Program-made: the position numbers and the translations under genes
Notes under the pieces: model-generated
Seen by the model: the letters and a program-made list of their open reading frames with translations, nothing else
Database searches by the model: none
What the model was told of the DNA's origin: nothing
In this document: piece by piece, positions 1 to 11,670 of the stretch
Layout of the letters: each line of letters begins with the position of its first letter
Position numbering within the stretch: position 1 is the first letter of the stretch
Source of the DNA: Whalleya microplaca
Taxonomy: Eukaryota > Ascomycota > Sordariomycetes > Xylariales > Xylariaceae
NCBI GenBank assembly: GCA_022497155.1
Contig: MU385750.1
Coordinates: 310,001-374,000 of the forward strand
Length of the DNA stretch: 64,000 nucleotides
Direction: 5' to 3'

Positions 1-1566
1 ATCTCTGATCTTGAGATCAAGAGTGCTAGAGTGTTATTGGTAGAATGTTACTGGTAGATAGACACGAAACAGGGTGATTATCAAAGGGTGGAATGCCCAA
101 GTCAGAAGACCGAAGTGACAGATGGTAAGTGTCAGGTATGGATGCCACGGTGAAATTCAGATGAGGCAGAAACCCTAAGAAGGTCTCGAGGGAGGAAGGT
201 CGAGACCGGAGTGTTGGAACGAAATGACCAGCGGAAGAGAACGGATGTGACAGGCTCCAGAATGATGTGCAAATCCTCGTAGATATCTATCTGTGCTGTG
301 GCAAGTGAGAAGAAACAACCTTGGGTGGTGAGAGAGGATGCAGGAGACCTTGAAGCGGTTTCAACCTAGAATACGGAAGGAAACCGATATAGTGTCGTAC
401 CCGAGATCTTGAGTGAGAGTTGCCCAGATTGTTGTAAGTTGAAGGGAGGGAGGGTGAAAGATTTGAGGTTCGGATTATTTGCAAATCAGAGGAAAGTTGT
501 AGAGGGAGTGGTGGGTGAGTAGGGCAGGGACAATCAGTTTGAGGATGTTAGGGTGAACGCCGTTGCTGCTGTCGAGGGCAACAATGACGATATCCTACCA
601 TATCAACACGTAGGTACTTGGGAACTACATGTAATCTAACAGCGAGATTTGCTACTTGGGACAGCAGAGAGTCCATGATAAGGAATGCTTACTAGATCAA
701 TAGGCAGTAGCGACGGCAAGTTCAGCGGGTTATCACCCTATTAGGTACCTAGGTAGGCTCCTAGGTAACCTAAGTCGGTACCTGTAAGTACATAACCAAC
801 CAAGGTTGTTGCCTTCAGTGATAGCACCCGCAGTTGACTTGATTCCCCTGAAAGCCCCTGGTCGATCTATGTAGTTCCGTAAGGTGAAATCCCTCTCAAG
901 TGTTGCCAATGACTAGAGCAGCATTGAGTGTGTCTCGGTTCTTCCTCCTTAGCGGTCTCAGTATCCTGTTCATCTGCTTTCACTTACAAGTCTCATGACA
1001 CCCCTAATAAATATGACCAAGAGAATGAAAGAGGTGGTAAGCTGAGATGTTATATATCAAGTTTATTGCTAACCTAGTTGTCTGTCAGTTCCTGGAGTGC
1101 CAAAGGGGCTAGCAATCACAGACAACACCCACCGGCAGGAGACATGGTGAAAGGAGACTGCTACACCAAATGCAAAAGAACTCATTCCCATTCCCAGTTG
1201 TACATCATGGACAGTTCCCGTTATTGTCGCTACCTAATACAATCGCTGAAATTCATTATGGGCAGTACAGAGCAGCTAATATATCGTACAGGGAAACATC
1301 TAAAAGTCATAAAGCAGCCTTTTGCTTTGCCCCTGATATCTGCCATCAGTTGTGTCTGCTGCAAGAGAAATTATACCCCGGAAAACCTCTACCATACATC
1401 AGTCTATACCACATTAGAGGATGATCCCGCAGTTTCCCATCGAAGTGGAAAACCAAGGGCATGGCAATGCGCAGCTTGAAAGGGGGCTGTTCAAGGTGGG
1501 GTGGGGATCAGGCCTCAGACCCCTAGTTGAGGGGGAGGGAGGGAATAAGAACTACACCTTGGTAAT
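1..1566. other. Intergenic, no gene recognised
   Basis: Only short, composition-driven open frames are present and none resembles a known protein or shows convincing splice structure. The right part is the presumed 3' flank of the ubc6 gene. TACCTAGGTA-like words cluster near 743-775. Confidence 0.5.
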
Positions 1567-2515
1567 CTAGGAAGTGCCCTCTCCCTCCCCTAGGAGACGG
1601 GCAATCAACACATAGACGAATATGAGGCCCCCAAACAGCAGCAGCTTGTTTTGGCCTAGCCATCCCCTGCCGGCATCCCTACGCTGGACGAGGGCATCCA
1701 CCACAGCCTGGGTCTGTCCACCACTACCGCCGGCAATGCCTAGCTGCGACCCGCACGATGCCCCGATCCTAACGCCCGTGCTCAGGTCGATGTTGTCCTC
1801 CGTCATCCACCGCCAATTCTCCTTGTCTACCTCGGGCCATTCCGACCGGAACTTAGCGCCTCCGTCACCGGCCTTAACGTTGCCTTTCTGTGCTGGGTTC
1901 CTGGAGTGCGATCCACCGCCCGTCGAGTTCCACCACCTCGATCTCGCAGCAAACGCCTTGCGTTCCTGTGCTGTGGCCGACACCGAGCCCGTGGTCATCT
2001 CCTCCGAGGTCATGAAGGAGAGCAGGCCAATTAGGATGGTCGAGACCTCCCAGGCCGGGTTGAAGGATCTCGGGTGGAAGTCGGAGATGGAGAGACAGAG
2101 CCGCGTCGATGGCTGGAAGCGGCCCGAGGGTGTGTGCATGCGGATGGCGGGTGGCGCAAAGGGATAATTAGGTGGGAAGATGAGGGTACCCCAGTATTGG
2201 CCCTTATAGTATGGCGTATCCTCAGGTCCTGTGATGATGTAATGCCACCTGTGGTCGTTAGCAACTTCTATGTGTATGCTACATATGTAGTTGTGGGTAT
2301 AGGAGTAGACATAGACATAGACATGACATACTCGAGGATGTTGGACTCTGACGGATGTGCACTGATGTATGGAGGAGGGTTCTCGGATATGCTCTTGTAT
2401 TCACGCGCCAACTGAACAATCCGCATTAGCTGTGCACCCCAGACAGTACTGAGATAGATATGAAAGAGAGAGAAAAGGCAATGCATACCCGCTTGCTCGC
2501 TTGCTTGCTAGCCAT
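1567..2515 (-). CDS. ubc6: Ubiquitin-conjugating enzyme E2, Ubc6/UBE2J2 type, tail-anchored
   Basis: An E2 enzyme of ER-associated degradation: it takes ubiquitin from E1 on a cysteine and works with membrane E3 ligases on the cytosolic face of the ER. Three exons, 2515-2489, 2411-2332 and 2248-1567, join in frame to give 262 aa. Both introns (77 and 83 bp) have GTATG donors, CTAA-type branch points and CAG acceptors. The first exon encodes only MASKQASKR. The E2 core follows with HYIITGPEDTPY, then YWGTLIFPPNYPFAPPAIR, and the active-site Cys falls at residue 87 in STRLCLSISDFHP, the same number as yeast Ubc6 Cys87. A low-complexity linker and one hydrophobic segment (about 238-255, LLLFGGLIFVYVLIARLL) end the protein, as expected for a C-terminal tail anchor. 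Family assignment is firm; the ER role is by family. Confidence 0.95.
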
Positions 2516-3020
2516 GATGGCGGTTGTTTGGGAAGTCTAGGAAAGGCAATCGGTCACGATGGTCGGCCGATTGACAGACGGACGTGTCTGTCGTACACAG
2601 AAGGAGGCAGCACTGCACGAACAACGTGAATAGAGATTCTCCCGTGAACCGCGATCCAATGGATTGATTGATTATGTGCTCGGAACAACAAAAGAAGGTA
2701 TGTAGAGGAAGTAGACCTGGCTGAAAGTGGTAAGAAATGTCTGATGTGTACGAAAGTAGCAACGAAGAGATGTTGGGTCGTTAAACAAGGGGGAGATGAC
2801 TGAAACAAGGCTGATGATGACAGAGCGCACTTCGGGCGAGCAGGCGAGCAGGGGAGAGAGAGCAGGGGAGAGGAATTAATGAAAAGTTCTAGGTTCAATG
2901 CCAAGATTTTCGGGGCGGGACTTTTTTGTATTTTTTGTATATAGCGTGTAACCCATCCCATCGCTACCTCATACGGTCATACCTATGTTTAGCCACACTT
3001 TAAGGGTCCGTGCCACCTTA

Positions 3021-3050
3021 TACATACATACATACATACATACATACATA
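3021..3050. repeat. (TACA)n microsatellite
   Basis: Uninterrupted tetranucleotide repeat, about 7.5 units. Confidence 0.95.
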
Positions 3051-4629
3051 CGTAAGTAGAGGGGAACAGCAGGGACAGTAGCTCAGCCACAGTCCTCAAC
3101 CCCGCTCTTTCATCTGGACATTCCACAACATTTTATGAATGTAATTAGACCGTCCAATGCACATAGGCTACTTAAGCTTTCTATAGTACCAGGTACATAT
3201 AAACAAGCCGTAGATCCTAGACCTTGACCCTGCCGACTTAAAATCAACTTATACGGTATATTTGATAGTTGTAATGTATACACACACTACCTAGGCCAAT
3301 CAGCAGCACATGTGTTTACCTTACTAGGCGGATAAGGGTATTTATAAGATATCGTGTCGTAAGTATTAAGGTACGACAGTACGGTTTTGTTGAGTTGCTA
3401 CATGTACATATTTCATGTAAGGTATGTACATGTCGTCTTATACCTACATGTGCGTCACAGGACCCAGGTGCCTAAGTGTAATATTTGCTCCTATCGATTG
3501 TCAGTGAAACAACCGTGGGCTGCAAGTTTGCGAAAGCAGGTCAATTCATCTTGCTGGCATTTTGGGATGATAAGCATTGATGAGATGGAATGGATTCGTG
3601 CTCGTGATAAAGTCTGTATCACCCCTAGATATCAGCCACAACCACAGTTTAGCACTAGAACACACCGACCCGATCCAGAGTCTTCGCTATCTACATATTG
3701 AGATAATAGCTTAGGTTCCATGTTTCTGACATGCTAGAGTAATTGCCTCTGTTCAAATTAAGGTTTACTGAAGAAGGGTGCCGTACGGACATCAATGTCC
3801 ATCTGGACTTGCTTGCTAGTAGTTTGACAGATTCAGTGTATTCGTGATTGTATCAACAAGCTGGTGACCTTAATGATATATAAATAGCAGCAGGCATGTC
3901 CCCAGACTGTTTCGGTAGCTTCCCGAACAGTAGAAACGTTAAGCTTTCATTATTGCTAGAGCCGTGGCTCCTCTTGATACCAGTCACTTATCACTCCCTG
4001 AATACTTAACAATATTTCATGATGCGCAATGGACACCTGACTGGCTAACATAGGCATAATGATATAGAAAGTGGCTTATTGATGTTCTTTTTTACTCATG
4101 ATATCTTCCATTCATCATCATGATCTTTGAAGCTAGGAGATTTCAGTGTCTCTCACTTAATTGGCCGAGCTTTGGTTTGCCAAAATAGCTTGCGAGCCAT
4201 CTAAAACTTTCTGTGTAATGTAGGGTGTCTTACCTTGAAGTCTTACCTTGAAAATCAAGCCACTCTTCACAATTAGAAGCCCGGTCACAAGTATTTATAT
4301 ACATCATACTAGGGATTGTTTCTGGCCGGTCTAGCTAGAGGTATTATGAATAAGGAGAACTAAGACGTATAAATTGAGAAGGCTCGGCCCATCTACAATA
4401 TTGTTGAAGTCATTCTCAGCTCCCTATCGTCTGTGAGAATTCGTTATAATGTTTTATTTGCTTAAATACCTTAGGTATGATTTATCCACTCATGAACTTT
4501 ATCTCGTGTAGATTGATTTATAGTCATTGAATCTTAACCATAGAATGTTGCTATGTCTTCGGGAATTTGAGATCAAGTCTAGACACACTATCTTATCAGG
4601 TTGTAAGACTAAGTAAGGTCGATACGATA

Positions 4630-4647
4630 TTATTCGATATCGAATAA
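4630..4647. repeat. 18-bp perfect palindrome
   Basis: TTATTCGATATCGAATAA reads the same on both strands. It lies far from any gene, so a protein-binding role is speculative. Confidence 0.7.
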
Positions 4648-5008
4648 GTCAATTTGTCTTTCATTGCAGTCACACTAAGCTTGACCGAAATGGTCAGATC
4701 ACTCTCTATCTGGGTGCCGAATGCGGATTGTTGCATCGCGTGTGTGAGATGCTACGTTAGGTACATGTAGGCCATGGCCAGATGACCTGTCACCAATCAG
4801 CGCACATGGATATGTACGACTAGGGTTGTCGAAGGTTCGATGTTTCGAATGGCTTACTTTCAAATATTATGAGCTGCATTATGATTATCTATCTAATATA
4901 AGATTGTGTACGCAGCACACACAGAACTGAGGAGGAGTTTGCGGGTGCAGGTGATTATGTACAGGAGGTTGCGCTGCAGAGTCTGGTGCCGATACGGCAA
5001 ATACATGT

Positions 5009-5048
5009 ACATACATACATACATACATACATACATACATACATACAT
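5009..5048. repeat. (ACAT)n microsatellite
   Basis: Ten uninterrupted ACAT units. The open frames across it with runs of VCMYVCMY are artefacts of the repeat. Confidence 0.95.
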
Positions 5049-5775
5049 CCACATGTAGCGCCGTGGACCCCCGGCACCCAACGCATGTAAGTATGTACCT
5101 ACATACATACGTATCACCAATAACTGTACATACAGTCCGTTCCTTCCCATTCCTATCTACGTTGTATCGCAAACCAATGGCTTCCACGCCTGGCGTCTGC
5201 AGCTTACATAGCTGCAATTTGAACAACTCGAACTTTTTTCATCGACCGGAGCTATGGGTCAAACCCAATTCCTTCAACTTCTCTCCTCCAACAACTTCAC
5301 TTCAGTCGCTTCCATCAATCACCCTGTTCCCAGTGCCAAAGGCCCCACGCCGTTGTTTTCTCGGACGCAGTGCTCATCCGATCTGTCATATGATTACGTG
5401 AAAGACCCAACATATTGTCTACCTAAGGAAGTACCTGCGTAGGATCTCCGAAAACCTGAGGGGTGGCCGGGTGTGGTGTGGTGCGGTGCGGTGCGGTACC
5501 CTACCCTATGTAGGTGCGGTACGACACGACGTTTTGCGTTGTTCAAATGTGCGGAGAGCGGAGAGCGGAGAAGCTGCATACTTACCCTGCCAGTCCATTG
5601 ATAGTCTAGTTACCCTCGTTTGTGTGCAAACAGAAGAACTTTTCATATCTCTTCTATTTGTCGCAATCTCAATCATCCGAAAACCAAAGCTTGAAACATT
5701 CCAGCGACGGGAGAGTGGGTACTAGTCGACTATAATCGCTGGGAGGACCCATGCGCTGCCAATCGAAGAGTCATT

Positions 5776-7527
5776 ATGGCCGATGAACCGGCCCCGACTG
5801 ACCATGGCAGCCCCGGCGGCAAACTCAACACGGCCCTCTCCGACTTTGCCTCTTCGTTTGTCAGGAAGGAATTGCAGCAGCTGATTCGTGAGAAAGATGA
5901 TGCGCTAGCTCGCTGTCACGTTCCCAAGCTGCGTGCCCTCCTGAGAGAGATTGACAAGGAACGCCAGGCCTTTGAGCAGGACAAGGAGAAGCTGATCCAT
6001 GGACTGCGCAACAAACTTGACCTGCTGGAAGTGAACGCCGGCGCCGTGGAAGCGGCCGTGGCTGAGCTGAATCCCTTGGTCCCCAAGTACTTGAGTATAA
6101 TCCCTAGCGCATCCACCCTGACCATTCGGCCCCCAACTCCCTACATGTCCCCAGTCCGCGATACTTACTTTAATACCGTACTTGGAGCGGACATGGCATT
6201 GAATCTCTCTCCGTCGTCCGTCCTTCAGCCTGACCAAGCTCCTCCCACTCCCATCAAGACAAGCCGTTCAAGCCAGACAGAGGTCAACATTTCTCCCAAA
6301 GGCGTTGCTAGTATCGATCGCCAAGTGCAAGATCAAGTCATGGCCGAGAGCTCTATGGCAAATCAGACTCCGAAGCGGCCTAGCAATGCCGCCGCGAATG
6401 AAATTCCGAGCGGAAGCAAGCGCCAAAAGGTCGAAGGGGCCAAGGTATATCCGGCGCCCTCCTTTCGCTGATTGGTCATGTCCGCCAACTAACAATCACC
6501 TAGAGCTCTATTCGCGTGGCTCGGTCTGATATTTCCCGGAAGATCGCCTTTCCGAACCTGGAGACGGGGGAATGTATATTTCGCCATTCCGAGCGTCCAG
6601 GCTTCTTTGTCATCCGGTGCAACCGGGCCAACTGCAAATCTGGGTTCTTCACTGAACCACCTCTCGCTTATAACCGAGCGTTAAAGCACTTCTCAAGACA
6701 TGGAGAAGATGGCCCAGATGGAGACGATCTCACGAATGAGTACATCTTCGAGCAGTTTGCGTGCCAGAGTAAGCCCCCCTATCCAGCGCTCGCATTTTTC
6801 ACAGAGCTGATGTTCAATCTAAAGTCGAAGGATCCAATATGGTTAGTAAGTATTGGATCAAGGAGCATCTGGGCGCTTCCCCGCATACTTGTAGGTACAT
6901 CTCAACTATTCGTCTTGAGCAGAGCCAGGTTGACTCATATCGTTAGTCTGTCCCGGAAAACTGAAGCGGAGAGCCAGCCAGGCTGATGGTTTGAGCGTCG
7001 TGCGCAAACAAGAGAATGACGAGGACTACACGCCATCTCCCAGAGCCCAAGATTCCCCGTCAGTAAATGGTTCTGAGGCCGAGGCCGAAGCTGAGGTGGT
7101 GGTCGAGAAACTTCGCCGTACCCCTCGTAGTGTGCAGCGTCCAGATTACGCGGAACTGGTTGCCAACAAGGATCCTTGGATCGGCGTGGATGCGGAGAGT
7201 GATGTGCGAAACCCCCTTTCTCTCCGGGATCCCTAGTTGCCCTTTTGTTAACATTCATCATAGAGAGCTACCTCCCGCCTTAGCAAAGATGTCAGGACGC
7301 CTACAAATAGCGACCACAAGCCCTCAAAACCCAGCAGCAGCAGGTCATCCAGTACTTCAAAGACTTCAACTCCCGTACGTTTAATGTCAACACCAAAGAC
7401 AAAGACAACGGAGTCGAGTAAGTACGTCAGAACTCGCCCCGCTTGCATGATACTCGCTCAACATTGACTTACTAGGCCGTTTGGCTACACATCGGAACAG
7501 TGGCCTCGACGCTCGGCCCCTTGCTGA
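5776..7527 (+). CDS. Hypothetical coiled-coil protein with zinc-finger-like motif
   Basis: I do not recognise a named family. Supported exons are 5776-6444, 6504-6768, 6825-6890 and one starting at 6947; frames join exactly (GTATAT/TAG, GTAAGC/AAG, GTAGGT/TAG). Residues about 25-85 form a charged predicted coiled coil (KELQQLIREKDDALARC onward). A Pro/Ser-rich segment and a basic stretch (SGSKRQK, possible nuclear signal) follow. The second and third exons carry a C-x4-C-x17-H-x3-H arrangement (RCNRANCKSGFF then ALKHFSRHG), suggestive of zinc binding. A charged tail with an E/A-rich run leads to RPDYAELVANKDPW. The 3' end is uncertain: the exon from 6947 stays open to 7236, and one model adds a Gln-rich exon (about 7314-7431, GTAAGT donor) and a last exon from 7476 ending at TGA 7525-7527; another frame stays open to 7666. 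Regulatory or chromatin function would be a guess. Confidence 0.65.
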
Positions 7528-7666
7528 GGGTGGACGGCGTTGCATGGATGTATCTACTTCTGCCAAGTTCACCCGAAGCCAGTTCGTGGAGATAACGACT
7601 CCCATCTTGAGTACAATAACCTGCGCCTGCAGGGATATTTTACCGAGCGAAAGGAAAAGAAAATGA

Positions 7667-8134
7667 TTGCAATCATGAGTTGCTTAAGTTCATATACACT
7701 TGCTACATGGGTACATTAACAGTTGATCGATCCATTTACCTATAGCAAGACCTTGTTTTTGGCCGAGAGTGTGAAAGGAGCACAAAAAGCGGGAACCCTG
7801 TAAATCAATCAAGCTAGTCATACATAGTGATATCCACTTCATATATCTGAGGATATTAATGCTATTCAATCTACATTAGATGCTGTTGTATTTGCTATCG
7901 TATATCTGACATATGCACTATAAATTACCCTCAAAACACCTTCAAACGGCGAGAAGATGTACACTGATATCGCCGCAAGATATATGCCAAGCCATCTCCG
8001 TACCTACAGACACATACATGTAGACGGCTCTCTCATCACTCAACGTAAGTAATCGCAACCCGATTATAACTAGATTAGGACAACCCCACGCAGTCCTGCT
8101 TTCTCGTCCATGCTTTTATAACTTCCAACCCCCC
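7667..8134. other. Intergenic, between two 3' ends
   Basis: AT-rich spacer between convergent genes. No coding signal seen; presumably holds both 3' untranslated regions. Confidence 0.5.
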
Positions 8135-10270
8135 TCACAACTTCGCCCGCCCGGCCCCCAGCGCCTCCCAGTCTGCCGGCGTGAACGGCACGTACGCGTC
8201 GCCCTTGCCGCCGTCGGCGATCCAGAGGACCGGGTCGTCGCCCGTCTGCGCCGGGTCGACGCCTGCCTTCTTCAGCGGCGCCTTGTCCTGCTTGTTGTTG
8301 TGCGTCGCGGCGCGCGCGCGGATCTGGCGGATGAAGATGGGGACGGCGTATTTCGGGAGGTAGGTCCGTGCGTGTCTAAAAAAGGGGGAGGGGTTGTTAG
8401 TCTGTGTGGGCGGATTGGTGGGTGCGAGGGAGCTTGAGAGGGGAGGGAAGGAAAAGGGGAGAGGGATTAGGAGGCCTTGAAGGGGGGGAGGGGGAGGGGA
8501 ATCCGAATACCGGGCGACGGGAAATCCCGGGGCGGGGGGGAGAGGGGAAAATGCCAACTCACTTCAGCAACCCATTATAATCGAACGATTTCACAGCGGG
8601 ATCGACATAAATCGCCGCCATCCCGGCCTTGCCATCGTGGTTCGGCAGCGAGACGCCGTACACGGTCGCCTCGCTCACGCCGGGGTACCGGCCCAGGACC
8701 TCGGACACCTCGGCCGTGGACACGTTCTCGCCCTTCCAGCGGAACGTGTCGCCCAGGCGGTCGAGGAAGAACCAGCGGCCGTCGGCGTCCCGCCGCAGCG
8801 CGTCGCCCGTCCGGTAGTACAGGTCGCCCTTGCGGAAGACGTCGCGCACGTACTTCTGCTTCGTCGCCTCCTCGTTGCCGTGGTAGCCCGGGAACGGCGG
8901 GGTGATGGCGGGCGGCTGCGCGACGAGGATCTCGCCGCCGACCTCGTAGGGCGTGCGGCGCGCGAACCCCGTGCGCGGGTCGCGCGCGATGTCGCCCGTG
9001 TCGACATCGACCTCGACGGGGACGAAGACGTGGTGGTAGCGGTGGCGGTTGAGGAGGCCGTGGTGGCCGACGGAGTGGGCGCGGAAGTCGCCGCGCGCCG
9101 CGTTGTCCAGCGGCATGACGCCCTCGGTCGAGTTGAAGAACTCGAAGATGGTCTCGATGCCGAACCGGTCGCGGAACGGCTTCCACACGTCCGGCCGCAG
9201 GCCGTTGCCGTAGATCGAGTGCACGTTGTGGTCGCGGTCGCGCGGCGACGGCGGCGCCGCCTGCAGGTACCGCAGCGTCTCGCCCACGTAGACGAACCAC
9301 GTCGCGCCGCTGTCGCGGATGTCGTCCCAGAACCCCGACACGCTGAACTTGGGCGCGATGCAGAGCGTCTGCCCCGTCAGCAGCTGCGTCATGCCGCTGA
9401 TGCCGCCCGTCCCGTGGTACAGCGGCATGCAGTCGTAGTACCGCTGGTTGTCGCCCTTGACGTACGAGAACCCGCAGTCCTTGCTGACGCCGTACGAGAA
9501 GCCCGCCGACGCGGGCACGGCGCACGCCTTGGGCAGCCCCGTCGTGCCGCTGGTGTAGAAGAGGCCGAAGGGCGAGTTGGGCTTCAGGCCCTCGCGGAGC
9601 TCGTCGGGGGGCCGCTCGCCCCGCGCGGCGTTGATCTCGGGCCGGACATCCTCGAGCTTGATAACGCGCACGCCCTTCTCCGCCAGCTCGTCCTGCACGG
9701 CGTCGAGTCGCTCCAGCAGCTGCGGCGCGCCGTCGGCGAGGATCAGCTTCACCTCGGCGATACCGAGACAGTGCAGCAACGCCTGCTTCGTGAGGTTGTG
9801 GTTGATGAGCGCGGGCGCGGCGCCGATGGCCCACAGGCCCATCCAGGCGAAGACGAACTCAGGGCTATTAGCCATGAAGAAGGCAACGAGGTCGTCGGGC
9901 CGCACGCCATTCTGCAGGAAGAACTGGGCGTACTGGTTTGAGCGGTGATAGGCCTCGGCGTACGTGTAGCAGCCCTGGCGCGACCAGATGCACTCCTTGT
10001 TCGGGTGCGTCTGGACGTGCTTCTCAAAGAAGTAGTAGGGCGATATACGCTTTTCTTGGACTGCAAGGGGATGTGAGCGTGAGAGCCAATGGGTTTGACG
10101 GGCGGGGGAGAAGTCTTTGCGGATTTCAACTCACGAGCTTTTTCAAAGAGCTTGGCGCCTTTTCTCTTCGCACGAATGATCTGCCAATCCTGCCGCAAAT
10201 GGTACTTCCCGTCTAGATATGTGAGACCAGCTGCTGTGGCCGCTATCGACGCTGCTGCTGGAATAACCAT
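8135..10270 (-). CDS. fat1: Very-long-chain acyl-CoA synthetase / fatty-acid transport protein (FAT1/SLC27 type)
   Basis: ATP-dependent activation of very-long-chain fatty acids to acyl-CoA, coupled in this family to fatty-acid uptake. Three exons, 10270-10135, 10060-8563 and 8375-8135, join in frame to 624 aa; introns have GTGAGT donors and CAG or TAG acceptors. The N-terminus is a short hydrophobic segment (AAASIAATAAG) followed by a basic stretch. The AMP-binding signature YTSGTTGLPKA sits near residues 214-224, and the FATP-type motif YYRTGD ... FLDRLGDTFRWKGENVST near 465-500. The last three residues are AKL, a consensus PTS1, so a peroxisomal location is likely. Coding sequence is much more GC-rich than its flanks, which produces a 434-aa antisense shadow. 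An upstream ATG near 10397 (ATGGCGGCGATCG then GTGAGT) could open a non-coding or out-of-frame leader exon; the ATG at 10270 fits family length best. Confidence 0.95.
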
Positions 10271-11670
10271 TAGTCGGTCGGCTCGAGTTACCTAGGGAAT
10301 AAGAGCGTCCGGAGACATTTGTAACTTTGATGCTACACAGCATGTCCCGGTTTCAATAGGGCAGAGGGGACCCGGAAACTCACCGATCGCCGCCATCTTT
10401 TTCTTCACCGACCACGTGGGAGCTTTGGTTGTCTCGCCCGAGATGTAGCTAACCGATAGCAGAGTAATGAAGTTCAAAAAGTAGTAACACAATGAATGAC
10501 ACTATTGGAACGATGCTTTGCTCGTTCATACACACATTTGCGCTTCCAAAGTTCAAATGCTGCAGTTTAAATTAACAGTTCAAAAATCGAATCGAATGGA
10601 ATCTATAGCAACAGAGAAATGATGCAGTCCTATCACGACACTCATCGGCGGCTACGAATTATTAGAGTTTAGGATAGTCAAAAAAACGTTAGGTACCATT
10701 TAAACCCCAGGGTAAAAGATGCAACGGGGCGGGTCGAGCCTAAGCATATACAGCCGAAGCGCGACCTCGGGTTGCTTGGCCATTCGCCGAGCTCACATAA
10801 ACAGGGGACGGCAGTTTACGATGTCATACTAATTGTGGGGGAAATAAAGTATGACCTACGTTACCAAGATCGGCTTCATTAACCGCGGAGATTCTCCCCG
10901 TCGGGTTTATCGCCCGGCATTAACGTACAAAGTATAATAAGCGCTAACTTAGACAACCAATATACTGCGACCCAATCATTGCACATCGTTTGTATTTATT
11001 GTATTTGAAGGACAACCTCCTGCTACATATGACTACCTGCATACGATCCTTAGAATACATCAGTCTATCGCCCGAGTCACTGAACAATTCAAACTTATAT
11101 ATAAAGAATGATATTACCTACATATCAATTCTCGTAACATATGCATAGACATAACAGACATAACATACTATCGAGTGGTACTATCTCTAGAGTCGTTTAG
11201 TTATATTTTTTACCTTCAAGTTGCAAGTCTTGAGTGGAAAGGTTCCCAGTAGTGTAGCTACTCTCACCCAGTAAGAGCTTATTGACGTGCCATAGCAAGT
11301 CCCCAGCCAAGGAACCTCTCAACTATTATACAGATTAGCATGAGACGATATAAAGGATTAGTAGCTTGTCTAAATTAGTTCTCTGCATGTGAGGCCAAGT
11401 TATATATTCAACATTGTAATGTGACAGAGCAGCGTGTATGTTTCTCTATTTCTGTTCCCGTTACCACTATATTATGTTACGATACAACAGGTCAGCAGGA
11501 ATATGCGAATTGTCACGGAGAGGCTTACAATATAATACCAAGACGTACGCAGAAGCCATTCTTGAGTGACAGGTAACCCATTAAAATATAAATTCATATT
11601 TGCAATTTTTACTACTTCACCATTCAAGGCGGTTTAGACTGTGTTCTTCTAAAAGTTCTGAAAATTATGG
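10271..11670. other. Intergenic with possible fat1 5' leader
   Basis: Positions 10271-10500 probably hold the fat1 5' leader: a GTGAGT donor near 10384 and a CCTAG acceptor near 10292 on the minus strand would define a leader intron. The rest is AT-rich with no recognisable gene. Confidence 0.4.

Larger units (their letters stand above)
2516..5775. other. Long intergenic region with microsatellites
   Basis: No open frame here looks like a gene. The stretch contains the ubc6 promoter at its left, two ACAT microsatellites, an 18-bp palindrome at 4630-4647, a GGTGC-type tandem tract near 5471-5500, and the promoter of the gene at 5776. Confidence 0.5.

Noticed and set aside
4885..5226. Minus-strand frames with repeated Met-Tyr-Val-Cys
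   Set aside because: Produced by the ACAT microsatellite.
8637..9941. 434-aa plus-strand open frame, with further long frames at 8575-9834 minus and 9577-9948 plus
   Set aside because: Shadows of the GC-rich fat1 coding sequence; composition is Arg/Val/Ala-biased without domains, while the 8563-10060 minus frame has the AMP-binding motifs.
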